64,000 bases of DNA, taken from Celerinatantimonas yamalensis (GTDB taxonomy: Bacteria > Pseudomonadota > Gammaproteobacteria > Enterobacterales > Celerinatantimonadaceae). The stretch's first letter is position 1. Each line of letters opens with the position of its first letter. A program made the position numbers and the translations under genes. This document shows, one piece after another, positions 8,089 to 15,264 of the stretch. The stretch covers positions 1 to 64,000 of the forward strand of contig NZ_JBEQCT010000010.1 in the NCBI RefSeq assembly GCF_046054155.1, given 5' to 3'. The notes beneath the pieces are model-generated. The model searched no databases, was not told the DNA's origin, and saw only the letters and a program-made list of their open reading frames with translations.

Positions 8089-8478
8089 ATGGCTAAAACT
8101 CCGACTCGCGCTCGTAAACGCGTAAAAAAACAAGTTGCTGATGGTATGGCTCATATTCATGCCTCGTTCAACAACACAATTATTACCATCACTGATCGCC
8201 AAGGTAATGCTCTGTCTTGGGCAACTGCCGGTGGATCTGGTTTCCGTGGTTCACGTAAGTCTACTCCGTTCGCAGCGCAAGTTGCAGCAGAGCGCGCAGC
8301 TGAGGCTGCTAAAGACTACGGCCTAAAAAACGTAGAAGTTTTCGTTAATGGTCCAGGTCCAGGTCGTGAGTCATCAATCCGTGCGTTAAATGCGGCAGGT
8401 TTCCGTGTTACTAACATCACTGATGTGACTCCTATTCCACATAACGGTTGTCGTCCACCTAAGAAACGCCGCGTGTAA
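8089..8478 (+). CDS. rpsK: 30S ribosomal protein S11
   Basis: S11 (129 aa), in the 30S platform near the mRNA exit. Contains the signature GPGPGRESSIRALNAAGF and the C-terminal PIPHNGCRPPKKRRV. It lies 11 bases after rpsM. Confidence 0.98.
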   Translation: MAKTPTRARKRVKKQVADGMAHIHASFNNTIITITDRQGNALSWATAGGSGFRGSRKSTPFAAQVAAERAAEAAKDYGLKNVEVFVNGPGPGRESSIRALNAAGFRVTNITDVTPIPHNGCRPPKKRRV

Positions 8479-8505
8479 TTCTTGGGATAGACAGGAGATA
8501 TAATA

Positions 8506-9126
8506 ATGGCAAGATATTTGGGGCCTAAGCTCAAACTTAGCCGTCGTGAAGGTACCGATCTATTCCTAAAGAGCGGTGTCCGCGCGGTTGATACTAAGTG
8601 TAAGCTTGATACAGCACCAGGCCAACATGGTGCCCGTAAACCACGTCTTTCTGACTATGGTTTGCAGCTTCGTGAGAAGCAAAAAGTTCGTCGTATCTAT
8701 GGTGTTCTGGAAAAACAGTTCAGTAACTACTATAAAGAAGCGGCACGTTTGAAAGGTAATACTGGTGAAAATCTGCTGGGATTGCTCGAAAGTCGTTTAG
8801 ATAACGTTGTTTATCGGATGGGTTTCGGTTCTACTCGTGCTGAAGCACGTCAGCTGGTTAGCCACAAAGCGATTCTGGTTAATGGTAAAGTTGTTAATGT
8901 ACCTTCTTTCCAGGTTTCACCGGAAGATGTTATCAGTGTTCGTGAAAAAGCTAAAAAACAGTCTCGTGTTATTGCTGCACTGGAAATTGCAGGACAGCGT
9001 GAAAAACCGAGTTGGGTAGAAACTGATGCGAAAAAAATGGAAAGTGTATTTAAACGCCTTCCTGAGCGCACAGATCTGTCTGCAGATATTAACGAACAGC
9101 TGATCGTCGAGCTTTACTCTAAGTAA
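8506..9126 (+). CDS. rpsD: 30S ribosomal protein S4
   Basis: S4 (206 aa), a primary 16S rRNA binder and the regulator of the alpha operon. The S4 RNA-binding fold is seen around residues 95-160 (LLGLLESRLDNVVYRMGF). The gene carries an N-terminus without zinc cysteines. Confidence 0.98.
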   Translation: MARYLGPKLKLSRREGTDLFLKSGVRAVDTKCKLDTAPGQHGARKPRLSDYGLQLREKQKVRRIYGVLEKQFSNYYKEAARLKGNTGENLLGLLESRLDNVVYRMGFGSTRAEARQLVSHKAILVNGKVVNVPSFQVSPEDVISVREKAKKQSRVIAALEIAGQREKPSWVETDAKKMESVFKRLPERTDLSADINEQLIVELYSK

Positions 9127-9150
9127 AGCTAATTTCTAAGAGAGGACACA

Positions 9151-10137
9151 ATGCAGGGTTCTGTAACAGAATTTCTAAAGCCGCGGCTAGTTGACATTGA
9201 GCAACTTAGCCCTACTCATGCTAAAGTGACTCTGGAACCTCTTGAACGAGGTTTCGGTCATACGCTTGGTAATGCGCTACGTCGTATTCTGCTTTCATCT
9301 ATGCCTGGTTGCGCTGTCACTGAGGTAGAGATTGACGGTGTATTGCATGAGTACAGCAGTAAGGAAGGGGTTCAAGAAGATATTTTAGAGATCTTATTGA
9401 ATCTGAAAGGTATTGCTGTGAAGCTCGAAGGTAAAGATGAAGCAATGCTTACTCTTACCAAGTCTGGTGCAGGCCCGGTCGTGGCGGGTGATATAACCCA
9501 CGATGGCGATGTCGAAATCGCTAACCCAGAACATGTAATCTGCCATTTAAGTAGCGATGCTGAAATAAGTATGCGGATTAAAATTGAACGTGGTCGTGGT
9601 TATATTCCTGCATCAACTCGTGTTCATTCTGAAGATGAAGAACGTCCAATTGGTCGTTTACTCGTCGACGCCGCCTACAGCCCTGTCGTTCGAATTGCCT
9701 ATAACGTTGAAGCTGCTCGCGTAGAACAACGTACAGACTTGGACAAGTTAGTGATCGATATGGAAACTAACGGTACCTTGGATCCAGAAGAAGCGATTCG
9801 TCGTTCAGCGACTATTTTGGCTGAGCAGCTGGATGCATTTGTTGACTTGCGTGATGTCAGTGAACCAGAAGAGAAAGAAGAGAAGCCGGAATTTGATCCG
9901 ATCCTGCTACGTCCTGTCGATGATCTGGAATTAACTGTTCGTTCAGCTAACTGTTTAAAAGCAGAAGCAATTCATTATATTGGTGATTTGGTACAGCGCA
10001 CTGAGGTTGAGCTTTTGAAAACGCCTAACCTTGGTAAAAAATCTCTTACTGAGATTAAAGATGTATTGGCAAGCCGTGGGTTGTCTTTAGGTATGCGCCT
10101 AGAGAACTGGCCGCCTGCTAGTATTGCTGAGAAATAA
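9151..10137 (+). CDS. rpoA: DNA-directed RNA polymerase alpha subunit
   Basis: The 328-residue alpha subunit. The N-terminal domain starts polymerase assembly; the C-terminal domain (about 250-328) binds UP elements and activators. Seen are the dimerisation segment ERGFGHTLGNALRRILLSS and the C-terminal DDLELTVRSANCLKAE and NLGKKSLTEIKDVL motifs. An acidic linker (EPEEKEEKPEFDP) joins the domains. Confidence 0.98.
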   Translation: MQGSVTEFLKPRLVDIEQLSPTHAKVTLEPLERGFGHTLGNALRRILLSSMPGCAVTEVEIDGVLHEYSSKEGVQEDILEILLNLKGIAVKLEGKDEAMLTLTKSGAGPVVAGDITHDGDVEIANPEHVICHLSSDAEISMRIKIERGRGYIPASTRVHSEDEERPIGRLLVDAAYSPVVRIAYNVEAARVEQRTDLDKLVIDMETNGTLDPEEAIRRSATILAEQLDAFVDLRDVSEPEEKEEKPEFDPILLRPVDDLELTVRSANCLKAEAIHYIGDLVQRTEVELLKTPNLGKKSLTEIKDVLASRGLSLGMRLENWPPASIAEK

Positions 10138-10177
10138 CCAGTCACTGGTCCATAGTATTATTTAGAAGGATAAGGTC

Positions 10178-10561
10178 ATGCGCCATCGTAAGAGTGGTCG
10201 TCAATTGAACCGGAACAGCAGCCATCGTCAGGCTATGTTCCGCAATATGGCCAGTTCATTGGTTCGCCATGAAGTTATCAAAACAACACTGCCTAAAGCG
10301 AAAGAGTTACGCCGTGTTGTTGAGCCTCTGATTACATTGGCTAAAAATGACAGTGTTGCTAACCGCCGTCTGGCTTTTGCACGTACACGTGACAAAGAAG
10401 TAGTTGGTAAACTGTTCTCAGTCTTAGGGCCTCGTTTCCAGGAACGTACGGGTGGTTATACCCGTATCCTGAAATGTGGATTCCGAGCTGGTGATAACGC
10501 TCCTATGGCTTATATCGAGCTGGTTGATCGTGCAGAATCTGCTGAAGAATCTGCCGAGTAG
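10178..10561 (+). CDS. rplQ: 50S ribosomal protein L17
   Basis: L17 (127 aa), near the peptide exit tunnel, starting MRHRKSGRQLNRNSSHRQAM. It ends in an acidic tail (ESAEESAE). Last gene of the alpha operon, directly followed by a strong terminator. Confidence 0.98.
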   Translation: MRHRKSGRQLNRNSSHRQAMFRNMASSLVRHEVIKTTLPKAKELRRVVEPLITLAKNDSVANRRLAFARTRDKEVVGKLFSVLGPRFQERTGGYTRILKCGFRAGDNAPMAYIELVDRAESAEESAE

Positions 10562-10577
10562 TATCGATACATATTGT

Positions 10578-10603
10578 AAGCCGGGCCTTTGCCCGGCTTT
10601 TTT
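10578..10603 (+). terminator. Alpha operon terminator
   Basis: A 9-bp perfect stem (AAGCCGGGC / GCCCGGCTT) with a CTTT loop is followed by T6, 17 bases after the rplQ stop. Confidence 0.95.
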
Positions 10604-10932
10604 ATGCCTAGAATTTATAGCTTATCATCAACTAATTTAGCGGTGCGTAAAGAATGTAATTCAGATGGCTCACGATGCTCAACGATGGCACTCGCTGACT
10701 GTTACGCACTTTGTGTCATTAGCCGCTCTATGTGACCGGTAGTTGTGCAATACTTGTTATCTATCAATTTCACCAATGGGTAGCGTAATCCGCTGTTATT
10801 ATAGCGATGATACGTGTTACCTAGTCATCGCAGAAACCTAATTTTTGCAAAAGTAGTTTAATATAATTGGGATTGAGTGGTTGTTGGGATTTGAGGTCCA
10901 ATGGGGCGAAAACCTAAGCATCTATATATTCA
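10604..10932. other. Gene-free stretch between the alpha operon and a Tn3 remnant
   Basis: No supported ORF. GGGGCGAAAACC beginning at 10903 lies just beyond the transposase remnant stop and resembles the GGGG-start of Tn3-family terminal repeats, so the end of the old transposon may be here. The match is too weak to call. Confidence 0.4.
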
Positions 10933-11256
10933 TTAACCTGTTGATTCAAGTGCCTTCATCACGTTTTCAGATAAGGTGAATGAGTAGCCCTAACATATTA
11001 ATATGGCCATGCATCTCAGTGGTGATAATCTGGATATATCTTCTTCATTAGTTTCAGTAGGCTGGCTATCAGTATTAAATGTCCAAGGGCTTGCTGCATA
11101 TACAGTGTATCTCATAAGACAGTAGCACTTGTTTCCCAGCTCCAATGATTCCAGTTGAACCTCTGGTCCTTCTCTATAACGCTTTCTGATTTCGCCATGT
11201 TCGCCATGACAAATGGTGCGAGTCACACTGTACCTCCCTTCACTTCGGTTCAGTTG
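10933..11256 (-). pseudogene. Tn3-family transposase (TnpA), degenerate C-terminal remnant
   Basis: Read on the minus strand from 11256, the sequence gives QLNRSEGRYSVTR, ICHGEHGEIRKRYREG, QLESLELG, then EEDISRLSPL, then GHINMLG and YSFTLSENV before a stop at 10933-10935. This order matches the Tn3-family TnpA C-terminus (QLNRGEGRH, FHGKRGELRQRYREGQEDQLGALGL, DEDVARLSPL, EHINMLGRYSFTLPE). At least two frameshifts split the last part, and the N-terminal nine-tenths are absent. It cannot encode an active transposase. Its upstream end is cut exactly where an IS3-type terminus begins. Confidence 0.82.
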
Positions 11257-11671
11257 TGTAATGGTCCAGTATTATTGGAGAGTTTCTAAGCCACTTTTTG
11301 CATCTGCGTATACATTGCATACGGTGTAAGGTCTTCCAATCCGCTATGTCACCGTTGTTTGTAGTTATAGAAGCGAATATAACCTTCAACTGCTGTCACC
11401 ACCGAACTGTGATCAATGAAAGATAATCCATTTAAGCGCTTTGATGTAAACGACCTAAAAAACGTCCCTTCACGGAATTGACCCAATAATTCCCTCTACG
11501 ACTTATGCTCTGAGTTATCTTTAAAGCTGCCAACCTATTTCTATAAGCATGGGAGCTAAAATGACAACCTTGATCAGAGTGAACAAGTAAATCTCTGGTC
11601 TTTGGTGACTTATTCGTCCTTGCATCACCAAGTGCTGCTAAGGTGAGCTGAGTATCGGGTAAGCGAGACAC
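11257..11671 (-). mobile_element. IS3-family insertion sequence remnant (OrfB 3' part)
   Basis: The minus strand encodes the C-terminal part of an IS3-type OrfB integrase. The segments LTLAAL, LLVHSDQGCHFSSHAYRN, ITQSISRRGNYW and then, in another frame, SFIDHSSVVTAVEGYIRFYNY, R-stop-HSGLEDLTPY and MYTQMQKVA, are in family order. It has one frameshift near 11430, an in-frame TGA replacing a codon in the RRHS motif, and a natural stop at 11286-11288. The presumed terminus begins TGTAATGGTCC at 11257. OrfA, the OrfB N-terminus and the other end are missing. Confidence 0.8.
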
Positions 11672-12452
11672 TGAGTTTTTTCGTCGCTGTACAAGGCCTC
11701 AGGGCCTCTGCCACAGCAACAACTAACGCGGCTCGTCAGGGTGTTATGGCTCAGATGAAACAGAAAATCATGCAGTACAGCTTCCTGCAAAAGCAATTTA
11801 GGAATAAAATCGCAAGCTTCTTCTTTAAACAAGAACAAACTAAAGTTGTTTGGTCCCCACAAATGGCCCAATGGGTCAGGCTCTGATGTACGTGTATTAT
11901 GCTTATCTGGCCTATGTGGTGTTTAATTTGTTGGTAAATGTCATCTATAAATGTACCCCGGACGAGCTAAGTTTACCGATGAAGCGAGAGTTGCTCTCGA
12001 CGCATTATATCGGGACGTACTGTACCAGTAAGGTGCTCGGAGTTTGTCTGGAAACCAAACGGTCGTATTGCGAGTTTAATAGTCCGCTCAGCCAGATCAT
12101 GATGGAGCAGATTTATAAGCAGCCTCAAATGGGACTGAGTTGGGGAACGCCTAAACATCCGAACTGCACTGGACTGGCGATTTCTCAATTAAATAAAGTG
12201 GACTGGGATAAAGTGGATCTCTCTGAATGGATTGGGATTTTGATTAAGACTGGGAACTTCGCTGAGTCGAAGAATGTGACTATTGACTCGCTGACTGGGT
12301 CTGGGTCGATTTTGAACTATTCGACCACGACACCTCGTCCAAATGTACTGGAAACCACCATCGACCGGTCTAGTGGCGTGAACGCCGACCAGATCCGATC
12401 GGATGCTTATCAGGATGCCTGGAGCCAGACCCAGACACCGAAACAGAAGTAA
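11671..12452 (+). pseudogene. Conjugal transfer TraN-like protein, truncated and frameshifted
   Basis: The intact part (11850-12452) aligns in order with the C-terminus of TraN, the outer-membrane mating-pair stabilisation protein: a hydrophobic stretch (YVYYAYLAYVVFNLLVNVIY), then KREL, IGTYCTSKVLGVCLE, SYCEFNSPLSQI, LSWGTPKHPNC and KVDWDKVDLSEW. Upstream, another frame stays open from 11671 to a TGA at 11884 and ends TKVVWSPQMAQWV, which fits in front of ALMYVYY if one frameshift near 11870 is removed. Usual TraN cysteines are replaced (CEFN for CCFN). The long N-terminal part is absent. Identity is from memory of F- and SXT-type TraN; the Pseudo call is firmer than the exact subfamily. Confidence 0.65.
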
Positions 12453-12511
12453 CTTAGGAAATTAAAAACCACTGTTATGCTATTGATAGCGAAAAAATAA
12501 AAAGGAAAAAA

Positions 12512-13408
12512 ATGAAATATCTGTTCGTGATTGCATCATTGATGTTGTTGGCCGGTTGTGCCTCCCAGCCCAAGCCGATTAAGCCGGTGCCGTTCGATAA
12601 TCATCATAGTTTTGCCTATAACATCGCCAGCCAAACCAATTTATTAGACGACCACTCACCACTGCGGGACTTTACGCCAGAGGAAGTGAAAAAGAGCCAT
12701 GCGAGCTTGCATCGAGGGCATTCGGTGTCAACTTTTTTGGGGATTGCTGAAATTTTAACGGGCAATCTGACTGGGGCCATTGATGTGGCTGGTGGCGAAA
12801 TTACTGACATGTCGTTGAGTGGGCATACAGCTGGGCGTCCAAGATGGATTGTGTATGTGCCGAAAGCAGATTTCAAAGATGAAATTACAGCGCAAAATTT
12901 CATTCGTACCCGCATAATCACGGCAGCTAAAAAGGTCTTTGGCAAATATGGTCACCTGCATCAAGTAAGCAGGGATGATGATGATCTCTTAGGCTATAAT
13001 CTAACTATAGACGGAAAGGATGAGCCCGTAGGGCTAACTTTTCCGAAGGACTTATCAACTAAAATAGTCCGAAGTTGTAGTGTCAATATTGCTCAAAAAA
13101 CAACGCAGACAGCATATTGTTACGGGTTTTCTGGAGGCGAAATTTATGTCGGCGAATTTGTCATTACTACACCATTCCTTAGCGTCGTTAACGTGAATGT
13201 TAAAGTTAAAGGTAAAGAGGTGACGATAAACCCCAGTACTGTTTTTAAAGATATTACCAGGAACCTACCAGGCAATTTCTTTCTTTATATGCCATCTTAC
13301 CCTCGGGTAGTTTTTTCATATATCACATATACCGATTTGACGATTAAAGTACCCACAATCTACTGGCAGGGCAAAGCCTACCCATTCATCAAACCAACCC
13401 AAAAATAA
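12512..13408 (+). CDS. Lipoprotein of unknown function
   Basis: A 298-residue protein with a clear lipoprotein signal (LLAGC, lipidated Cys16), preceded by AAAAGGA. The mature part is soluble, with a Ser/Gly-rich middle and two Cys (RSCSV and AYCYGF) that could form a disulfide. I do not recognise a domain. It follows the traN remnant by 59 bases on the same strand and lies within the accessory island, so a link to a former conjugative element is possible but only contextual. The ORF is intact. Confidence 0.7.
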   Translation: MKYLFVIASLMLLAGCASQPKPIKPVPFDNHHSFAYNIASQTNLLDDHSPLRDFTPEEVKKSHASLHRGHSVSTFLGIAEILTGNLTGAIDVAGGEITDMSLSGHTAGRPRWIVYVPKADFKDEITAQNFIRTRIITAAKKVFGKYGHLHQVSRDDDDLLGYNLTIDGKDEPVGLTFPKDLSTKIVRSCSVNIAQKTTQTAYCYGFSGGEIYVGEFVITTPFLSVVNVNVKVKGKEVTINPSTVFKDITRNLPGNFFLYMPSYPRVVFSYITYTDLTIKVPTIYWQGKAYPFIKPTQK

Positions 13409-13423
13409 TCGAATCAGGTTCAT

Positions 13424-13452
13424 GGGTGCCCAATAAAAAGGAGAGGGCACCC
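13424..13452 (+). other. Perfect inverted repeat at the junction before the DUF2726 fragment
   Basis: GGGTGCCC (13424-13431) and GGGCACCC (13445-13452) can form an 8-bp stem with a 13-base loop that contains AAAAGGAGA. There is no T-tract. It lies 16 bases after the lipoprotein stop and just before the truncated gene, so it could be a weak terminator or a junction scar. Confidence 0.45.
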
Positions 13453-13467
13453 CTACATTGGGAATGA

Positions 13468-13800
13468 TTGCGGCACAGTGCTTTCAAACGCGACTATGAA
13501 AAAACAACTGCGCTCCAAGCGGCAAATGTTCCCTTGTTCCGTATCCGGAATGGCCGTTCATACAGCGATGCTAAGTTGGGCGGAATGATTAATTTGCTAC
13601 GTCAGCAAGCCTCTGAACCAGCTGCTGGTGGTCGTGAAGAGAGATCCGTTACATCAGTGTCATCGGTCTGCACTCGCTGCTGCGAGCCAATGACGATCAT
13701 TGAGATGAAATGGCCAAACAAAGGAAAGGGATTTTACCGATGCCCCAAGTGCAACGCGCAATCTGAACTGTTCAGCCTAGTGGGCAATCGTCATGCTTGA
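13468..13800 (+). pseudogene. DUF2726-type protein with C-terminal zinc ribbon, N-terminally truncated
   Basis: The 110-residue frame opens with a TTG directly after an in-frame stop. Its first part (AFKRDYEKTTALQAANVPLFRI) looks like the last third of the DUF2726 nuclease-like domain, whose earlier strands with the acidic residues are missing. A topoisomerase-type zinc ribbon follows (CTRCCEPM...YRCPKCNA). Such two-domain proteins are found on plasmids and integrative elements. It is either a 5'-truncated remnant or a short derivative. No good ribosome-binding site precedes the TTG. Confidence 0.5.
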
Positions 13801-14020
13801 GCACTTTGTGTTTCTATCGCTCTTGTCTGTAGGTGGACTGTTTGGTTTGATGTCACTGATGACTGGAGTTGGAATTGCTAGTGGCAAATTATGGGGAGAG
13901 TCTGCCAAACGCAGCCGGCTGGTGAAATTGGTATATCTGACGATCTGTTATGTTGCTTTGCTCGTCGAATATCCTTTGCTTAGAACTAACTACAATACAT
14001 CATCCGAACCTAAACTGTAG
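13793..14020 (+). CDS. Small two-helix membrane protein, unknown
   Basis: A 75-residue protein with two hydrophobic segments (about 5-30 and 44-62) and a charged loop (GESAKRSRLVK). It overlaps the preceding frame by 8 bases, the usual sign of translational coupling. No family was recognised. Last gene of the accessory island before metA. Confidence 0.5.
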   Translation: MLEHFVFLSLLSVGGLFGLMSLMTGVGIASGKLWGESAKRSRLVKLVYLTICYVALLVEYPLLRTNYNTSSEPKL

Positions 14021-14262
14021 ATGATAGCCAGTCACTCTGATGACTAATAAGTTGCATATTCAAGCTAATTTAGCGACTGTTTTACATAATACCCAGCCGT
14101 AAACGAGCCACGGCTAATCTAATATCGCCCATCGCCCATACCATACTTGAGTCAGCCGCCTATTTTGTAGGCTTAGCCTATTCATTGTTGCCTTGCTGAA
14201 TGCCCCCCGACCGATAGCTTTGGATGATTAAGGCTAGACTTCACCTCGGAACACTTTAAAAT

Positions 14263-14286
14263 GGGCTTCTAGATGTCTAGATTGAT
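14263..14286 (+). promoter_or_regulatory. Candidate MetJ operator (tandem met boxes)
   Basis: Three contiguous 8-base units, GGGCTTCT, AGATGTCT and AGATTGAT, lie 18 bases before the metA start. The middle one differs from the MetJ consensus AGACGTCT by one base; the flanking ones are weaker. MetJ binds cooperatively to two or more tandem boxes and represses methionine genes with S-adenosylmethionine as co-repressor. Confidence 0.6.
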
Positions 14287-14304
14287 ATTTGTGGAGAACT
14301 ATTT

Positions 14305-15237
14305 ATGCCGATTCGGATCCCCGATGCGTTACCTGCAGCTGAAGTGCTACGTCAAGAAAATATATTTGTTATGCCACAATCTCGGGCATCGGCGCAAGAT
14401 ATTCGACCACTTAAGGTGATTTTACTCAATTTGATGCCCAAAAAGATCGAGACGGAAAATCAAATACTGCGATTACTTTCCAACACACCGTTGCAAGTTG
14501 ATGTTCATCTGCTGCGTATTGACCAACGGCCATCCAAAAACACGCCCCAAAAACATATTGATCGGTTTTATCGCGATTTTGATAGGCTACGAAACGGGAA
14601 TTTCGATGGCTTGATTATTACTGGCGCGCCGCTTGGGCTAACCGCTTTTGAGGATGTTTATTATTGGCAGCAAATGAGCGAAATAGTTCACTGGTCAACT
14701 ACTCATGTCACATCGACGCTATTTTTGTGTTGGGCGGCTCAAGCGGCATTAAATGTTCTCTATGACATGCCTCAATTTACTTTGGATAAAAAGCTATCAG
14801 GGGTTTTTTCTCACCAAACCGTTGGTGGTCATAACAAATTATTGCGTGGCTTTGATGATACCTTTTTAGCTCCGCTATCACGAAATGCTGGATTCCCACT
14901 TCATGCAATAAAGCACTACACTGATCTAGATATCTTAGCAACACTAAAAAATGATGAGCTCTACCTTGCAGCGAGCCGAGATCTCCGTCAAGTGTTTGTC
15001 ACCGGTCATCCAGAGTATGATGCCTGCACGTTAGCCAATGAATATCAGCGTGACGTTGAAGCGGGTGTATCCCCTTTATTGCCGGACAACTATTTTCCAA
15101 GTGATGATCCCGCTCAGACACCGTTGTCGACTTGGCGCAGTCATGGCAGCCTTCTTTATAGTAATTGGATCAACTACTGTGTTTATCAGATTACCCCTTA
15201 TGATTTGAACTCAATGCAACTGAGCGATCATGATTAA
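14305..15237 (+). CDS. metA: Homoserine O-succinyltransferase
   Basis: A 310-residue cytoplasmic enzyme, the first committed step of methionine synthesis: it acylates homoserine from succinyl-CoA. The catalytic Cys142 (LCWAAQ), His235 and Glu237 (GHPEYD) are at the E. coli positions. Gly111 (GAPLG) is the residue linked to succinyl- rather than acetyl-CoA preference. The ATG is preceded by GTGGAG. A candidate MetJ operator lies upstream and metH follows 21-27 bases later, so the two probably form one methionine operon. Confidence 0.96.
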   Translation: MPIRIPDALPAAEVLRQENIFVMPQSRASAQDIRPLKVILLNLMPKKIETENQILRLLSNTPLQVDVHLLRIDQRPSKNTPQKHIDRFYRDFDRLRNGNFDGLIITGAPLGLTAFEDVYYWQQMSEIVHWSTTHVTSTLFLCWAAQAALNVLYDMPQFTLDKKLSGVFSHQTVGGHNKLLRGFDDTFLAPLSRNAGFPLHAIKHYTDLDILATLKNDELYLAASRDLRQVFVTGHPEYDACTLANEYQRDVEAGVSPLLPDNYFPSDDPAQTPLSTWRSHGSLLYSNWINYCVYQITPYDLNSMQLSDHD

Positions 15238-15264
15238 CAGAACAATGAAAACTAAGGAGTGGCA

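Noticed and set aside
10990..11226. A 78-residue minus-strand ORF as a real gene
   Set aside because: Its sequence is the Tn3 TnpA C-terminus and the alignment continues beyond both ends through frameshifts, so it is part of a pseudogene.
11638..11871. A 77-residue minus-strand ORF at the IS3/traN junction
   Set aside because: It is antisense to the traN-like frame, has no recognisable motif and overlaps the end of the IS remnant.
14021..14262. Possible riboswitch before metA
   Set aside because: No SAM- or cobalamin-riboswitch core (for example no B12-box) could be seen; only the met boxes are supported.
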